Below are positions 1 to 12,769 of a stretch of DNA of 64,000 nt, one piece after another. The notes under the pieces were generated by a model. The model had not been told where the DNA came from. It saw only the letters and a list, made by a program, of their open reading frames with translations, and did no database searches. Positions within the stretch are counted from its first letter, which is position 1, and every line of letters begins with the position of its first letter. The DNA is from Sciurus carolinensis (taxonomy: Eukaryota; Chordata; Mammalia; Rodentia; Sciuridae): NCBI RefSeq assembly GCF_902686445.1, contig NC_062232.1, positions 73,363,440 to 73,427,439 on the forward strand, read 5' to 3'. A program made the translations under genes and the position numbers.

Positions 1-1000
1 AAGGGAAGAAAATGCATCAAACAAATTAGATGTTACATCAATAAAATCCAATGACAGCATGACAGAAGAAATGTCAGAAAGGGAGTTCAGAATGTACATA
101 ATTAACATGATAAGGGAAGCAAACGATGAAATGAAAGAGCAAAGGCAGGCATTGAATGATCGCACCAATCGACAGTTAAAAGAGCAAATACAGGAAGCAA
201 AAGATCATTTCAATAAAGAGCTAGAGATATTGAAAAAGAACCAAACAGAAATCCTTGAATTGAAGGAAACAATAAATCAAATTAAGAACTCCACAAAAAG
301 CACAACCAATAGGATAGAACACCTGGAAGACAGAACCTCAGATATTGAAGCAAAATATTAAACCTTGAAAAGAAAGTTGACCAAACAGAGAAGATGGTAA
401 GAAATCATGAACAGAATCTCCAAGAACTATGGGATATCATGAAAAGGCCAATTTAAGAATTATTGGGATTGAGGAAGGCTTAGAGAAACAAACCAAAGGA
501 ATGAACAATCTATTCAATGATATAATTTCAGAAATTTCCCAAATCTGAAGCATGAAATGGAAAATCAAGTTCAAGAGGCTTATAGGACTCCAAATACACA
601 AAATTACAACAGACCTACACCAAGGCACATTTTAATGAAAATACCTAACATACAAAATAAAGACAGAATTTTAAAGGCTGTGAGAGAAAAGAACCAAATT
701 ACATTCAAGGGGAAACCAATAAGGATATCAGTAGATTTTTCAATCCAGATCTTAAAAACTAGCAGGGCCTGGAAAAACATTTTTAAAGCCCTGAAAGAAA
801 ATGGATGCCAACCAAGAATGTTATACCCAGCAAAACTTCCCTTCAGATTTGACGATGAAATAAAATCCTTCCATGATAAACAAAAGCTAAAAGAATATAC
901 AAAAAGAAAGCCAGCATTACAGAACATTCTAAGCAAAATATTCCATGAGGAAGAGATGAAAAACAAAGAAGCAAATCAGCAAAGGGAGGAGCTATCCTAA
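1..1000 (+). pseudogene. L1 ORF1 (RNA-binding chaperone), broken
   Basis: ORF1p binds L1 RNA as a coiled-coil trimer. By comparison with the copy starting at 42934, the window begins about nine bases inside the frame. A TAG at 27-29 interrupts the N-terminus. The coiled-coil part (59-361, rich in E/K/Q with LEDRTSDIE) is followed by three one-base deletions near 346, 452 and 533 that together restore the original frame. The C-terminal RNA-binding part (about 557-1000, with RAWKNIF and ending LSKIFHEEE) then reads through to TAA at 998-1000. The length matches the usual roughly 340-codon ORF1. Confidence 0.9.
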
Positions 1001-1050
1001 AGGAACTCTCAAATAAAGAGGAACCAAGTCTGTCAAAAATAAACAAATAA

Positions 1051-4000
1051 ATGAATAAAATGTGTCAAATGACTGGGAATACAAATCATATCTCAATAAT
1101 AATCCTGAATATTAATGGCCTGAATTCATCAATCAAAAGACATAGACTGGCAGATTGGATAAAAAAGAAAGATCCAACAATATGTTGCCTACAAGAAACT
1201 CATCTCATAGAAAGAGATACCCATAGACTAAAGGTAAGGATGGGAGAAAACATACCATGCACATGGACTCAGCAGAAAAGCTGGAGTATCCATCCTCATT
1301 TCAGATAATGTGGACTTCAAGCCAAAGTTAGTCAGAAGGGATAAAGATGGACATTTCATACTGCTTAAGGGAAGCATAAATCAGCAAGACATAACAATCA
1401 TAAATATCTATGCTCCAAACAGTGGCTCACCCATGTATGTCAAACAAATCCTTCTCAATCTCAGAAACCAAATAGACCATAATACAATAATGCTAGGTGA
1501 TTTTAACACAACTCTCTCACCACTGGACAGATCTTCCAAACAAAAATTGAACAAAAAAAACATAGAACTCAATAACACAATCAATAATTTAGATTTAACC
1601 GACATTTATAGAATATGCCATCCAACGAAGAGTGAATACACTTTCTTCTCAGCAGCACATGGATCCTTCTCTAAAATAGACCATATATTATGCCACAAAG
1701 CTAATGTTAGCAAATACAAGAAGATAGAGACACTATCTTGTATTCTGTCAAATCATAATGGATTGAAATTAGAAATAAATGAAAGAGTAAAAAACAGAAA
1801 TTACTCCAACACCTGGAGACTAAACAATATGCTATTATATGATGAATGGATAACAGAAGGTATTAGGAAGGAAAATAAAAAAAAAATCTTAGAGGTAAAT
1901 GAGAACAAAGAAACATTATATCAAAATCTCTGGGACACTATGAAAGCAGTACTTTGAGGAAAATTTATTTCATGGAGCGCATTTAATAAAAGAAGTAAAA
2001 GTCAACAAATAAACGACCTAACAGTATAGCTCAAAGCCCTAGAAAAAGAAGAACAGACCAACACCAAAAGTAGTAGAAGACAGGAAATAGTTAAACTCAG
2101 AGCTGAAATCAACGGAATTGAAACAAATGAAACAATACAAAAAATTGACAAAATAAAGAGTTGGTTCCTCGAAAAAATAAACAAAATTGATAAACCCTTG
2201 GCCACACTAACAAAGAGAACACGAGAGAAAATCCAAATCACCAAAATTTGGATGAACCAGGAAATATCACAACAGACACTATTGAAGTACAAAACATAAT
2301 TAGAAGCTATTTTGAAAATCTATACTCCAACAAAATAGAAAATTTCAAAGATATCAACAAGTTTCTAGAGACATATGAATTGCCTAAACTCAACGAGGAG
2401 GACATACACAATTTAAATAGACCAATTTCAAGTAATGAAATAGAAGAAGTCATCAAAAGCCTACCAACAAAGAAAAGTCCAGGACCTAATGGGTTCTCAG
2501 CTGAGATCTACAAAACCTATAAAGAGGAGTTCATTCCAATACTCCTCAAAGTATTCCATGAAATAGAAGAGGAGGGAAATCTCCCAAACTCATTCTATGA
2601 AGCCAATATCACCCTGATACCTAAACTAGACAGAGACACATGGAGGAAAGAAAATTTTAGACCAATATCCTTAATGAACATGGACGCAAAAATTCTCAAC
2701 AAAATTTTAGCAAATCGCATACAAAAATATATTAAAAATATAGTGCATCATGATCAGGTGGGTTTTATCCTAGGGATGCACTTTTGGTTCAACATTCAGA
2801 AATCATTAAATGTAATTCACCATATCAATAGACTTAAAGTCAAGAATCACATGATTATTTCAATAGATGCAGAAAAAGCATTTGATAAAATACAGCACCC
2901 CTTCATGCTCAAAACACTAGAAAAAATAGGGATAGTGGGAACATTTCTTAACATTGTAAAGGCCATCTATGCTAAGCCCATGGCTAATATCATTCTAAAT
3001 GGTGAAAAACTGAAAGCATTCCCCCTAAAATCTGGAACAAGGCAGGGATGCCCTCTTTCACCACTCCTATTCAATATCGTCCTTGAAACTCTAGCCAGAG
3101 CAATTAGACATCCAAAGAAATTAAAGGGATATGAATAGGAAAAGAAGAACTCAAACTATCCCTATTTGCTGATGATATGATTATATACTTAGAGGAACCA
3201 GGAAATTCCACCAGAAAACTTTTAGAACTCATAAGTGAATTTAGTAAAGTAGCGGGATATAAGATCAATGCTCATAAATCTAATGCATTTTTATACATAA
3301 GTGATGAATCTTCAGAAAGAGAAGTTAGGAAAACTACCATATTCACAATAGCCTCGAAAAAAATAAAATACTTGGGAATCAATCTCACAAAAGAGGTGAA
3401 AGACCTCTACAATGAGAACTACAGAACACTAAAGAAAGAAATTAAAGAACACCTTAGAAGATGGAAAGATCTCCCATGTTCTTGGAGAGGAAGAATTAAT
3501 ATTGTCAAAATGGCCATACTACCAAAAGTGCTATACAGATTCAATGCAATTCCAATTAAAATCCCAATGACATACCTTACAGAAATAGAACAAGCACTCA
3601 TGAAATTCATCTGGAAGAATAAGAAACCCAGAATATCTAAAGCAATCCTTCACAGGAAAAATGAAGCTGGGGGTATCTCAATACCAGAACTTCAACTATA
3701 CTACAAAGCAATAGTAACAAAAATGGCATGGTATTGGTACCATAATAGACAGGTAGATCAATGGTACAGAATAGAGGACACGGATACAAATCCAAATAAA
3801 TACAATTTTCTCATACTAGACAAAGGTTCCAACAATATGCAATGGAGAAAAGATAGCCTCTTCAACAAATGGTGCCTGGAAAATTGGAAACACATATGCA
3901 ACAGAATGAAATTAAACCCATATCTCTCACCGTGCACAAAACTAAACTCAAAATGGATTAAGGACCTCGGAATCAGACCAGAGAGCCTGCATCTTATAGA

Positions 4001-4874
4001 AGAAAAAGAAGGTCCAGATCTTCAACATGTTAGCTTAGGACCAGACTTCCTCAACTGGACTCCCATAGCATAAGAAATAAAAGCAAGAATCAACAACTGG
4101 GATAGATTCAAACTAAAAAGCTTTCTCTCAGCAAAGGAAACTATCAGCAATGTGAAGAAAGAGACTACAGAGTGGGAGAATATCTTTGCCACTCATACTT
4201 CAGATAGAGTGCTAATTTCCAGAATGTGTAAAGAACTCAAAAAACTCAACACCAAGATTACAAATAACCCAATCGACAAATGGTCTAAGGAAATGAACAG
4301 ACACTTCACAGAAGAATACCTACAAGAAATCAACAAACATATGGAAAAATGTTCAACATCTCTAGTAATAAGAGAAATGCAAATCAGAACCACCCTAAGA
4401 TTCCATCTCACCCCAATTAGAATGGCGATTATCAGGAATACAAGCAACAACAGGTGTTGGCGAGGATGTGGGAAAAAAGGTACACTCATACATTGCCAGT
4501 GGGTTCCAAATTAGTGTAGCCACTCTGGAAAGCAGTATGGAGATTCCTTAGAAAACTTGGAATGGAACCACCATTTGACCCAGCTATCCCACTCCTTGAC
4601 CTATACTGAAAGGACTTACAATCAGCATACATCAATGTTCATTGCTGCTCAATTCACCATAGCCAAATTGTGGAACCAACCTAGATGCCCTTCAGTTGAT
4701 GAATGGATAAAGAAATTGTGGCATATATATACAATGGAATATTACTCAGCCATAAAGAATGATAAAATTATGGCATTTGCAGGCAAATGTATGAAATTGG
4801 AGAATATTATGCTAAGTGAGATAAGCCAATCTCAAAAAACCAAAGGAAGAATGATCTTGCTGATAAGTGGATGA
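1051..4874 (+). pseudogene. L1 ORF2 (endonuclease/reverse transcriptase), broken
   Basis: The frame starts 50 bp after ORF1, the usual L1 spacing. Order of domains: APE-type endonuclease (about 1070-1800; LQETHL, YAPN and GDFN visible), linker, reverse transcriptase (about 2400-3400; FADD box near 3166-3177), and C-terminal cysteine segment (CWRGCG near 4457). The late endonuclease motif reads SNHN instead of the SDHN of the other copies, so a catalytic-position Asp is changed. Lesions include frameshifts near 1273, 2240 and 3115, nonsense codons at 1955-1957 (CGA to TGA), 2026-2028 and 4071-4073 (CAA to TAA), and another break near 4514. The full span is close to the normal 1275-1285 codons. 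Confidence 0.93.
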
Positions 4875-5139
4875 TGACACATAATGGGGCGTGGGAGGGT
4901 TTTGTTTTAGGGTTAGAGTTAGTGTTAGGGAGGGGGGCAAGAATGGAGGAAGGAAGGACTGTATAGAGGGAAAAGAGGGGTGGTAGGGGTAGGGGGAAGG
5001 GAAAAAATAACAGAATGAATCAACCAACATTTCCCTATGTAAATTTAAGTTTACACAAATGGTATGCCTTTACTCCATGTACAAACAGAGAAACAACATG
5101 TATCCCATTTGTTTACAATTAAAAAAATAAATAAATAAA
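4875..5139 (+). other. L1 3' UTR with G-rich tract and telomere-like motifs
   Basis: After the ORF2 stop comes a purine-rich, G-run-rich segment (about 4884-5000) containing GGGTTA/TTAGGG-like repeats, then a conserved 3' end that recurs in every young L1 copy here (ACATGTATCCCATTTG) and an A-rich tail with AAATAAATAAAT. L1 3' UTRs of many mammals hold G-rich tracts able to form quadruplexes. The telomere-like motif is what I see in this family. Confidence 0.8.
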
Positions 5140-6055
5140 GTGGAAAATAAAAAGAAGAAGTTCTAGAAAATAGAAAGGGTGAGAGTGTAATCAAAAGAAA
5201 TAGGATGTTAGCATGCAAAAAGGGAGAAAGAGACTCTGAGGGAACAGGTAAACAAAAGGAAAAGAAAGGAAGAAAAGTAAAGAAATAAAATCTTAATTTT
5301 TTTAAAAAAGGAGAAAAAAGAAAATCTACTGTATAACAGTCATATACTAATGAAACCTCCCAGTGTTCAGTAGCCTGATCCATGAGAGGTACCTGACAAT
5401 GAGCTTCAAGCCTCCAGCAGGCATCTCAGGATGGGATTTGCCCCACCCAAAGATCGGAGGTAAGGCTTCCAGGATTATACAAGATGGCCGCTCTGGCTTC
5501 GAAATGTGTTGGCAAATGGGGAGCTGCAACTCAGGGGTGGACATGGTCAGCTGGAGGTCCTAGAGACGGGCTGCGGTTGATCCGGCAGGGGTTCTGGAGG
5601 TCCAGTGTGTTTGTTGTGTTTGTGGGATCCTGGAGGCCGGGTGCAATCAGTCGGTCTGGGGTCCCCGTGATAGGGCGCAGTCAGTTTGTCTGGGGGTCCT
5701 GGAAGCAGGAAGCAGTCAGTCGATGAGAGGGCCCCAGAGGCAGGAAGTGATTGGTCGGGATGAGGGATCCTGGAGACGGGGCTCAGTCAGTCCGGCCAGG
5801 GGTCCTACAGGGCTTGGCTGTTGTCTCAAAATGGTGGCAGCCACGTGTAATCAAACCTGCAGGTACTGTAACAGTGAACTTCCAGGCAGCAGCAGGCAGC
5901 TGGTGCTCCACTGGCGGTTGGCGATCAGTTTGCTGACTGTTGTCGGATGATCGGGGAGGTGAACCTCCAGCGTTGGGTGATGGATAGGAGTAAGGCAGGC
6001 GATGGACAGGCGAGAGGCAGGCAAATGGCGGATGATAGATGCCTGACAGTGAGCC
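5140..6055 (-). mobile_element. older L1 5' UTR fragment, minus strand
   Basis: The segment resembles 8.8-9.88 kb in content and order: an A-rich part, GACAATGA(G/A)C, a CAAGATGG motif, then a G-rich part with a shared CAAACCTGCA word next to AATGG(T/A)GG. That region is the 5' UTR of a minus-strand L1, so this is read as a second L1 promoter region in the same orientation. It holds a 35-bp tandem array. No ORF1 of its own is attached; the plus-strand L1 at 1-5139 begins where it would be expected. Small open frames here show no recognisable product. Confidence 0.6.
5556..5800 (-). repeat. 35-bp tandem repeat, seven units
   Basis: Seven consecutive units of exactly 35 bp start at 5556, 5591, 5626, 5661, 5696, 5731 and 5766, each opening with a (G)(A/T)(T/C)CCTGGAG-like core and most ending in CAGTC..T..GGG. 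The unit starting at 5591 is the most divergent. A partial eighth unit follows at 5801-5811. The array sits inside an L1 5' UTR, where rodent L1s often carry promoter monomers. Confidence 0.85.
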
Positions 6056-8242
6056 AAGTTCTTTGAATTCTTTATCTGTCCTGGAGATTAATACTCTATC
6101 TGAGGTGCATGTGGTAAAGAATTTTTCATGTTCTGTAGGTTCTCTGTTCACGTTATTCATTGTTTCCTTTGCTGAGAAGAAGATTTTTAGTTTGAATCCA
6201 TCCCATTTATTGATTCTTCGTTTTACTTCTTGTACTTTAGGAGTCTTGTAAAAGAAGTCAGATCCTTAGGCCAACATGGTGAAGATTTGGGCCTACTTTT
6301 TCTTCTATTAGGCACAGGGTCTCTGTTCTAATGCCTAGGTTCTTGATCCACTTTGAGTTGAGTGTTGTGCAAGGTGAGAGATAGGGGTTTAATTTCATTT
6401 TGTTACATTTGTTTTTCCAGTTTTCCCTGCATTGTTTGTTGAAGAGGCTATCTTTTATCATGTGATTGTTTTTAATCCCTTTGTCTAGTATGAGATATCT
6501 GTATTTATGTGGGTTTGTCTCTGTGTCTTCTATTCTGTACCATTTGTCTATGTGTCTGTTTTGGTGCCAATACCATGCTCTTTTTGTTACCATGGCTCTG
6601 TAGTATAAAGTAAGGTCTTCTGATATTGCAATGCCTCCTGCTTCACTGTTCTTGCTAAGGATTGCTTTGGCTATTCTGGGTCACTTGTTTTTCCAAAAGA
6701 ATTTCATGATTGCTTTTTTAGTTTTATGAAGAATGTCATTGGGATTTCAATATTTTTGCAGTATGGCCATTATGAAAATATTAATTCTGCCTATCCAGGA
6801 ACATGGGAGGTCTTTCCATCTTCTATGGTCTTCTTCAATTTTTTTCTTTAGTGTTCTGTAGTTTTCATTATAGAGGTCTTTTACCTCTTTTGTTAGATTG
6901 ATTACCAAGTATTTTTTTAAGCTATTATGAATGGCATAGTTTTCCTAATTTATCTTTTGACATCGCCATCTTATGGTTGTTGATTTCCTAACCGCTGCTT
7001 TGCTGAATTCATTCATTAGTTCTAGAAGTTTTCTGGTGGATCTTTTTGGACTTCTAAATATAGAATCATGTCATCAGCAAAGAGTGATAGTTTGAGTTCT
7101 TCTTTTCCTGTCCATATCCCTTTAATTTCTTTCTCCCGTCTTATTGTTCTGGCTAGGGTTTCAAGGATAATGTTGAATAGAAGTGGTGAAAGGGCATCTT
7201 TGTCTTATTCCATTTTAGAGGGAATTCTTTCAATTTTTTTCTATTTAGAATTATGTTGGTCTTGGGTTTAGAATATATAGCTTTTACAATGTTGAGGTAT
7301 GTTCCCACTATCCCTAGTTTTCTAGTGTTTTGATCCTGAAGTGGTGCTGTTTTTCACCAAATGCTTTTTCTGCATGTATTCAGATGATCATATGATTCTT
7401 ATTTTTAAATCTATTGATGTGATGAATTACATTTATTGATTTCCATATGTTGAACCAAGCAACCTTGCATCCCTGGGACGAACCCTACTTGATCATTGTA
7501 CATTATCTTTGAAATATATTTTGTATGCAATCAGTCAAAATTTTGCTCAGAAATTTTGCATCTATATTCATCAGGGATATTGGTCAGAAGTTTTATTTCT
7601 TTGATTTGTCTTTGTCTCGTTTTGGTATCAGGATGATATTAGCCTTATAGTTTGAGTTTGAAAGGTTTCCCTCCTTTTCTATTTCATGGAATACTTTGAG
7701 GAGTATTGTTTTTAATTCTTCTTTGATGGAATTGTAAAACTCAGCTGAGAATCCATCTGGTCCTGGGTTTTTCTTGATTGGTTGGCATTTGATGGCATTT
7801 TCTATATCATTATTTGTAATTGATTTGTTTAAATCAAGTATGTCCTCCTGATTCCATTTGGGAAGGTCTTATGTCTCTAGAAATCTGTCAACATCTTTGA
7901 TATTTTCTATTTTATTGGAGTATAAATGTTCAAAATAATTTCTAATTATCTTCTGTATTTCAGTCATGTCTGTTGTGATATTTCCTTTTTCATCTACTGT
8001 TTTGATAATTTGTTTTCTCTCTTTTTCACTTTGTTAGTGTTGGTATGGCTTTATCAATTTTATTTATTTTTTCAAAGAACCAATTTTTTTCTTTTGTCAA
8101 TTTTTGAATTTTTTTGTTGTTTCAATTCATAGATTTCAACTCTCATTTTAATTATTTCCTGCTTTCTACTATTTTTGTTGTTGTTGTTGATTTGTTCCTT
8201 TTCTAGGGCTTCAATTTGTAATGTCGGGCCATTTATTTGTCT
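6056..8242 (-). pseudogene. L1 ORF2 remnant (reverse transcriptase part)
   Basis: The minus strand matches L1 ORF2 from the linker after the endonuclease (near 8240) through the reverse transcriptase to the C-terminal region. The only sizeable surviving frame, 6258-6593, encodes a fragment containing AWYWHQNRHIDKWYRIEDTETNP, the counterpart of [20 protein letters not shown] in the copy at 38-39.5 kb. Many frameshifts and stops interrupt the rest. No function is expected. Confidence 0.85.
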
Positions 8243-8567
8243 TCCTTGCCTGAAGTTCTATCTTCCAAGTGGTCTAGTCTGTTGGTGATGTTTTCTATTG
8301 AATTTATAGTTTTGTTTATGGATTCCTTCACTTCCAGTATTTCTGCTTGGTTTTGTTTTCACAATCTTTAACTATTGAAGTGAAGTGATCTTTCACTTCC
8401 TGTTTTTTTTTTCTTTGATTTCACTTCTTATACTATCCTTTTGTCCACATAATGGTTTATGTACATTCTAAACTCCTTCTCTGTTCTTTGTTCTTCTGTG
8501 TTGTCGGTGGATTCTGTTATTAGAGCATCTTGGTTGGTTTGGGTGCTTTTTTCCCTTGTTTTTGCAT
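8243..8567 (-). pseudogene. L1 ORF1 N-terminal remnant
   Basis: The ATG complement is at 8565-8567. Translation resembles the coiled-coil half of ORF1 (ILE.KE...N..NRL.HLEDRTS-like pattern). The C-terminal half is deleted at the 8242/8243 junction, where sequence passes directly into ORF2. Stops and shifts are present. Confidence 0.7.
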
Positions 8568-9880
8568 GTCATTCATGTGTTTCCCATTTAGCAGTATAGA
8601 TCTCAGGCAGCAAAAATTCTACACTGCAGATTTAATAGTATCCCTGAAGGTTTCCTGTACCTCACCTTTAAGGGGGGGAAACCAATATCAACAGCACTCA
8701 ATGCAAACAACATATAGCCACAAACCCATTAGATCCTAGTAAGACTTCCACGGTTTTCTTGCAATAAATAGAAATGATGAGTTCAATTATTGTCTACAGT
8801 ATATACCATAAATTTGTTAAAAGAATTTGCAATTTCAAATGTTGGACAAACAGAAAATAGAAGAGGTGCAGGACATGATCTTATGAGGGAGGAGGAAAGA
8901 AGCAAGAAGTAAAATTCTATAGGAAGAGTGGAAGATGATTTGATAGAGATTGACTGTCAGTTCAAGAAAAGATAAAGAATGCAGGGAAACAGACAAGCAA
9001 GAGTAAAACTATACACAATTTAAAATTAAAAATATAAGAATACACAACAAAACTGCAAAATACCATTCATACATTACAATCCTCGACAAACTGTTGCATA
9101 AAAAATACCTGGTTTCAAATATGGTAGAGATACTAGAGAAGAGAAAAAAAATTATTTAAAAACAAAACAAAAGCAAACCTTAATGGAAAATCAAACAACT
9201 GTTTGCTTCAGCATTCAAAGTTTTCTCAGTCCTGTTTCTGATTCTTCCTTGGATTGCTAGGTCCAGACTGGGCCATGCAGACCCAGTAATCATTTCATGG
9301 ATTTCGGTTTCAGATACCCCAGGCTTGGCCACGTTGCAGTCCTAAGGTCTCAAAGCTGTTCCAACTTGCAGAGACATCACCAGTGATTCCCTCACGCAGA
9401 GGAATGACCCTGAAAGGAAACTTCAAGATAGCGGTCACCAGCATTCTCAACAGGAAGATTCCAGGTGTAGCCGACCCCATAGGCGGTCTGACAATGAACC
9501 TCTAGGTCCCAGGCTGGAGATCCCAAACAGAGGTGACTATACGTCAAGATGGTGGTGGTAGCAATCTGGCTGGCAAGCTCTGGCAAGCATCCAAAAATGG
9601 AGGTGTCCACATGCAACCAAACCTGCAAACACTCTGAAAGTGGATCTCTTGGCAGTGGTGATGGTAGTTGTGGTGGGTCAGCAGCAGTGGGCAGCGGATC
9701 ATGGGCAGTGGCACCCGGAGAAAACATTGGCAACAGTAGTACCTGGAGAAAAGACCTCTGGGTGATGGTAGCAGTGGCATCAGCAGCAGCAGCGTTCACA
9801 GATGTCATGTAGACAGCAGCCAAGCCCAGAGAAAGACCTCCCGGTAACTCTACTGATGTATTTTTTAAGCATATCATTAT
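8568..9880 (-). other. L1-D 5' UTR
   Basis: About 1.3 kb upstream of the ORF1 remnant. On the plus strand it goes from an A-rich part (8840-9200) to a G/C-richer part (9230-9850) with CAAGATAGCGG and CAAGATGGTGG motifs and short GCAGCA/GTGGT runs. No 35-bp array is visible here, unlike the related fragment at 5.1-6.0 kb. The longest open frame (9392-9877, minus) lies entirely in this UTR and has no recognisable domain. Confidence 0.65.
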
Positions 9881-10176
9881 CTAGGTTCTTTGGGAATCAT
9901 AAAAATGTGTAAATGTATAATAAAAAGAATTATAAATTTTATATTTCAAATTAAATTACTGTTTTGGAAACACACATAGACTGTCTTTAAAGAGGCCAAT
10001 GCTTACTATAAATATTAAAATATGTATGTTCCTAATAAAGAATCTAATGATTACTATAAATGTATATAATTGTATGTACCTGGAGTCTTTTAAAAAGAGG
10101 TAAGTAAGAAACAAGGCTGGAAAATATGGCGTGGGTCATGCCATGCTAAATAGTTTGGACTTTTGTACTTACTACT

Positions 10177-10199
10177 AGTAACTACTAGTAGTAGTTACT
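10177..10199. repeat. short inverted repeat
   Basis: Ten-base arms AGTAACTACT and AGTAGTTACT flank a 3-base spacer inside a run of ACTACT-like triplets. It could form a small hairpin but more likely reflects local triplet slippage. Confidence 0.6.
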
Positions 10200-10764
10200 T
10201 ACTACTATGAAACATTTTGAACAATTGCTAATTACGAGAGCTGCATTTGAGGAGCAGTCTGATAACAGATTAATAGATTAAAGGAAAATAGGAATGTGAG
10301 CATTCCTTCTTCTACCCCAGTAATGACTAATCTATACTAAGATTAGTTTCAGACATTTTGTAAGATGAGCAGTCATTGACATAATAAAATATAACTGCAT
10401 TGGAATTTCAGATCTTTTTTTTATTTTTACAGACTGTATTTTAATTCATTGTCTTTAATTCAGGAGAGTAAAGCTGGAGACAGATTTCAGAGTCATGCAC
10501 TTACCTAAGAATTTAAAAATTGGAGGTGTAGAAGGCATAGCCTGGGTTAAGTTGTAGATTGGGAATAAATCTCAATTCTACTTAACATACATAGAGAATG
10601 TACTCTGTGCCAAGAACTATGCTGAGCTCTGAGGGCTAACATATCAATGAGACAAGTTAATATGCATTTTGATGTCAGACACATTTAGAAAATATTGCCC
10701 ATTAAATGTCACTTTAGTATATTGATTAAATAGTAATAATTTTAATAGAACCCAGATTTTATAT

Positions 10765-10905
10765 ACCAAAACCTATTCTAAGTATTATATGTGAAAAGCT
10801 ACTTTAATCACCATATCATAAATCCACATATTTTGGATGAGGAAACTGAGATCATAGTGTTTTAAGTAACCTATCCAAAGATAAACAGCTATATAAGTAG
10901 TTATA
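10765..10905 (-). mobile_element. MIR SINE fragment
   Basis: The stretch with GGATGAGGAAACTGAGATCA, a following ...TTAAGTAACCTATCCAAAG and CAGCTAT matches the complement of the MIR core region. Divergence is high, as expected for this old mammalian SINE. Confidence 0.7.
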
Positions 10906-11302
10906 TTGATTTTCTCTAGAACGAATAAATTGAATATAAATAAGCAAATGTATTTATGTATAATGTGTTTTGATGAAACAATTTTTTAGCTTAAAAGTAT
11001 ATTACAAAGCATGTTATAACAGATTTCAGAGTCTGTTATAACATGTTATATTAGGATCTTAACCCAGAAAAACTGACCATTGGAGATGGAGCTTTTGATC
11101 ACTGCACCACATACAAGGATATGAAATAAAGTCAAAAGTCTTACAATAAACAAATAAAAAAATTTTCAACCCTCATTAAATCATAATATACTTAAGAATA
11201 GAAGGATGGATTTAAAAGATGTATTCCCCCAATACAGTGTTACTATTACCACCTGAACACAGTTTTACACCTATTTCTAATTTTAAAAGATAGTCATTTT
11301 AA

Positions 11303-11344
11303 TACACACAAATACACACACACACACACACACAAACACACACA
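11303..11344. repeat. (CA)n microsatellite
   Basis: A run of CA dinucleotides interrupted by AATACACA and AAA. Confidence 0.9.
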
Positions 11345-12769
11345 TATGCCTATTTTATCAATGTTTAAATGTTTTTACAAAGTTTGGACAGTTGCCACAA
11401 AACCTCTGTTCTTTATGGATGAATGCATTATTCTTATTTTGAAGAATCTTGGGTTTTGATAGACTGAGTCCCTTGTAGTTGAACTGTTTGTTGCTTGACT
11501 GCTTGACTGAACATTTAATTCCCCAAATTTCAATCTTACGATTGTTATACAAAATGTATTTAGGCCTAGAAAACAAACAGGAATAACAATTTACATTTGT
11601 GATTCTTTTCATTCTAGAAATAAATGCTGATGTATTGCATTATCAATTGTGTCATTCTCAGAGAAAAAGAGGGCAGTAAAACACCAAGTCCCTGAAATGC
11701 CCCTCTCGCGTCTCAAGAACATAGTCAAGTTAAGGGAAAAATGAGAGTGAATCTGGTAATGGGATGTCCAGATAAATATCATTTTGAAGGATACTGTCTT
11801 TCTCTAATGTGTGCTGGGAATTGGGACCAGTTAGTGCTGTCTGTAGAAAGCTGCTTTTTTTGCATGCATGTCAGGTTCCTTGAGATGCTGGGCATACAAT
11901 GGAATAAAACAAGTTGAACTGATGATGTCATTGTTTCTATAGCTTCACTCACAAAATCTGTCTCTCTGTGGTAATTGGTGTGAAACAGAGCACTGTGCAA
12001 AGCAAAGTACTCTCTTCAAATGGGTTACCTTTGTGAGTTAGAGATACTATTTTCTGCCCAACTGTCAGAGGCACTGTGTAGAATAGAGGTGCCTCTATCT
12101 GGCCCATTTCCACTGCACTTTCTGGAGAAGGACCAGTGTGTAACCACTAACACATGTAATCATTTTTTAATAAATGTTAAGTCTCACATCCCATATCTGG
12201 GTGTCTTGTTTGGATTTTTGACAACCTAGTCCACTGCCCCAGCACATAGTAACTGTAGAGAGTACACTGATAATTTGGTCATCTAAGTACAAATGAATGT
12301 AAGAAATTTTTCTCTACATTTGTAGCTAATAGCACAATGTCATTATCTTTGGTTCTTTTATTAACTTTATGGGATTCATGATTTTCCAGAATTAAAATTT
12401 ATGACTTAGTATTTGTATACTCATTCATAAAAGTTAGGATGAGCTATAAATATGTTTTCTAGGAGAATGTACCATAATTGCTGAAGTTAGACTTTTTGTC
12501 ATAAACATAGTAACTTTTGATTAGATTACAAATGATTCATATAACCAAAGAATAATTTGTTTACAAAAAGATAACTATGCCAATATAAATCTTAAAAAAT
12601 GATGTTAATTTGGAGTATCTATAAATTTGTTGTAAATGTTATATTTTTTTGTCTTTCACATCATTCATACTACTTTCAACACCTCTTAAACTTAGCAACT
12701 AAAATGTATTCTCACATCTGTTTCTTACTAGCCAAATGAGTTCTCAATTATGGTCAGTGGGTTTCAGTT

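Larger units (their letters stand above)
1..5139 (+). mobile_element. LINE-1 copy 1, plus strand, 5' end outside window
   Basis: A long L1 whose 5' UTR and first few bases of ORF1 lie left of the window. ORF1 runs to 1000, ORF2 from 1051 to 4874, then a G-rich 3' UTR and an A-rich tail ending near 5139. It aligns by eye along its whole length with the minus-strand copies at 37.8-44.8 kb and 44.8-50.9 kb, so it belongs to the same family. It is dead: both frames carry several frameshifts and stops. The downstream junction is with an older L1 5' UTR in the opposite orientation. The left target duplication cannot be seen. Confidence 0.95.
6056..9880 (-). mobile_element. older L1 (L1-D), minus strand, with internal deletion
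   Basis: Read on the minus strand: 5' UTR (about 9880-8568), ORF1 start at 8567, N-terminal half of ORF1 to about 8243, then a direct jump into the ORF2 linker/reverse transcriptase (8242 down to about 6060). The C-terminal half of ORF1 and the endonuclease domain are absent. The 3' end of ORF2 and the 3' UTR are also missing. It is more diverged than the copies at 37-51 kb and full of stops, so it is an old insertion. Confidence 0.85.

Noticed and set aside
5556..5800. CRISPR-like array
   Set aside because: Units are contiguous without spacers, and the sequence is mammalian L1 5' UTR.
9392..9877. 161-codon open frame on the minus strand
   Set aside because: It lies wholly in an L1 5' UTR and has no domain or good start; chance frame in GC-richer sequence.
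11640..12250. Possible host exon or processed pseudogene
   Set aside because: Less AT-rich than its surroundings, but no long frame, splice signals or poly(A) relic.
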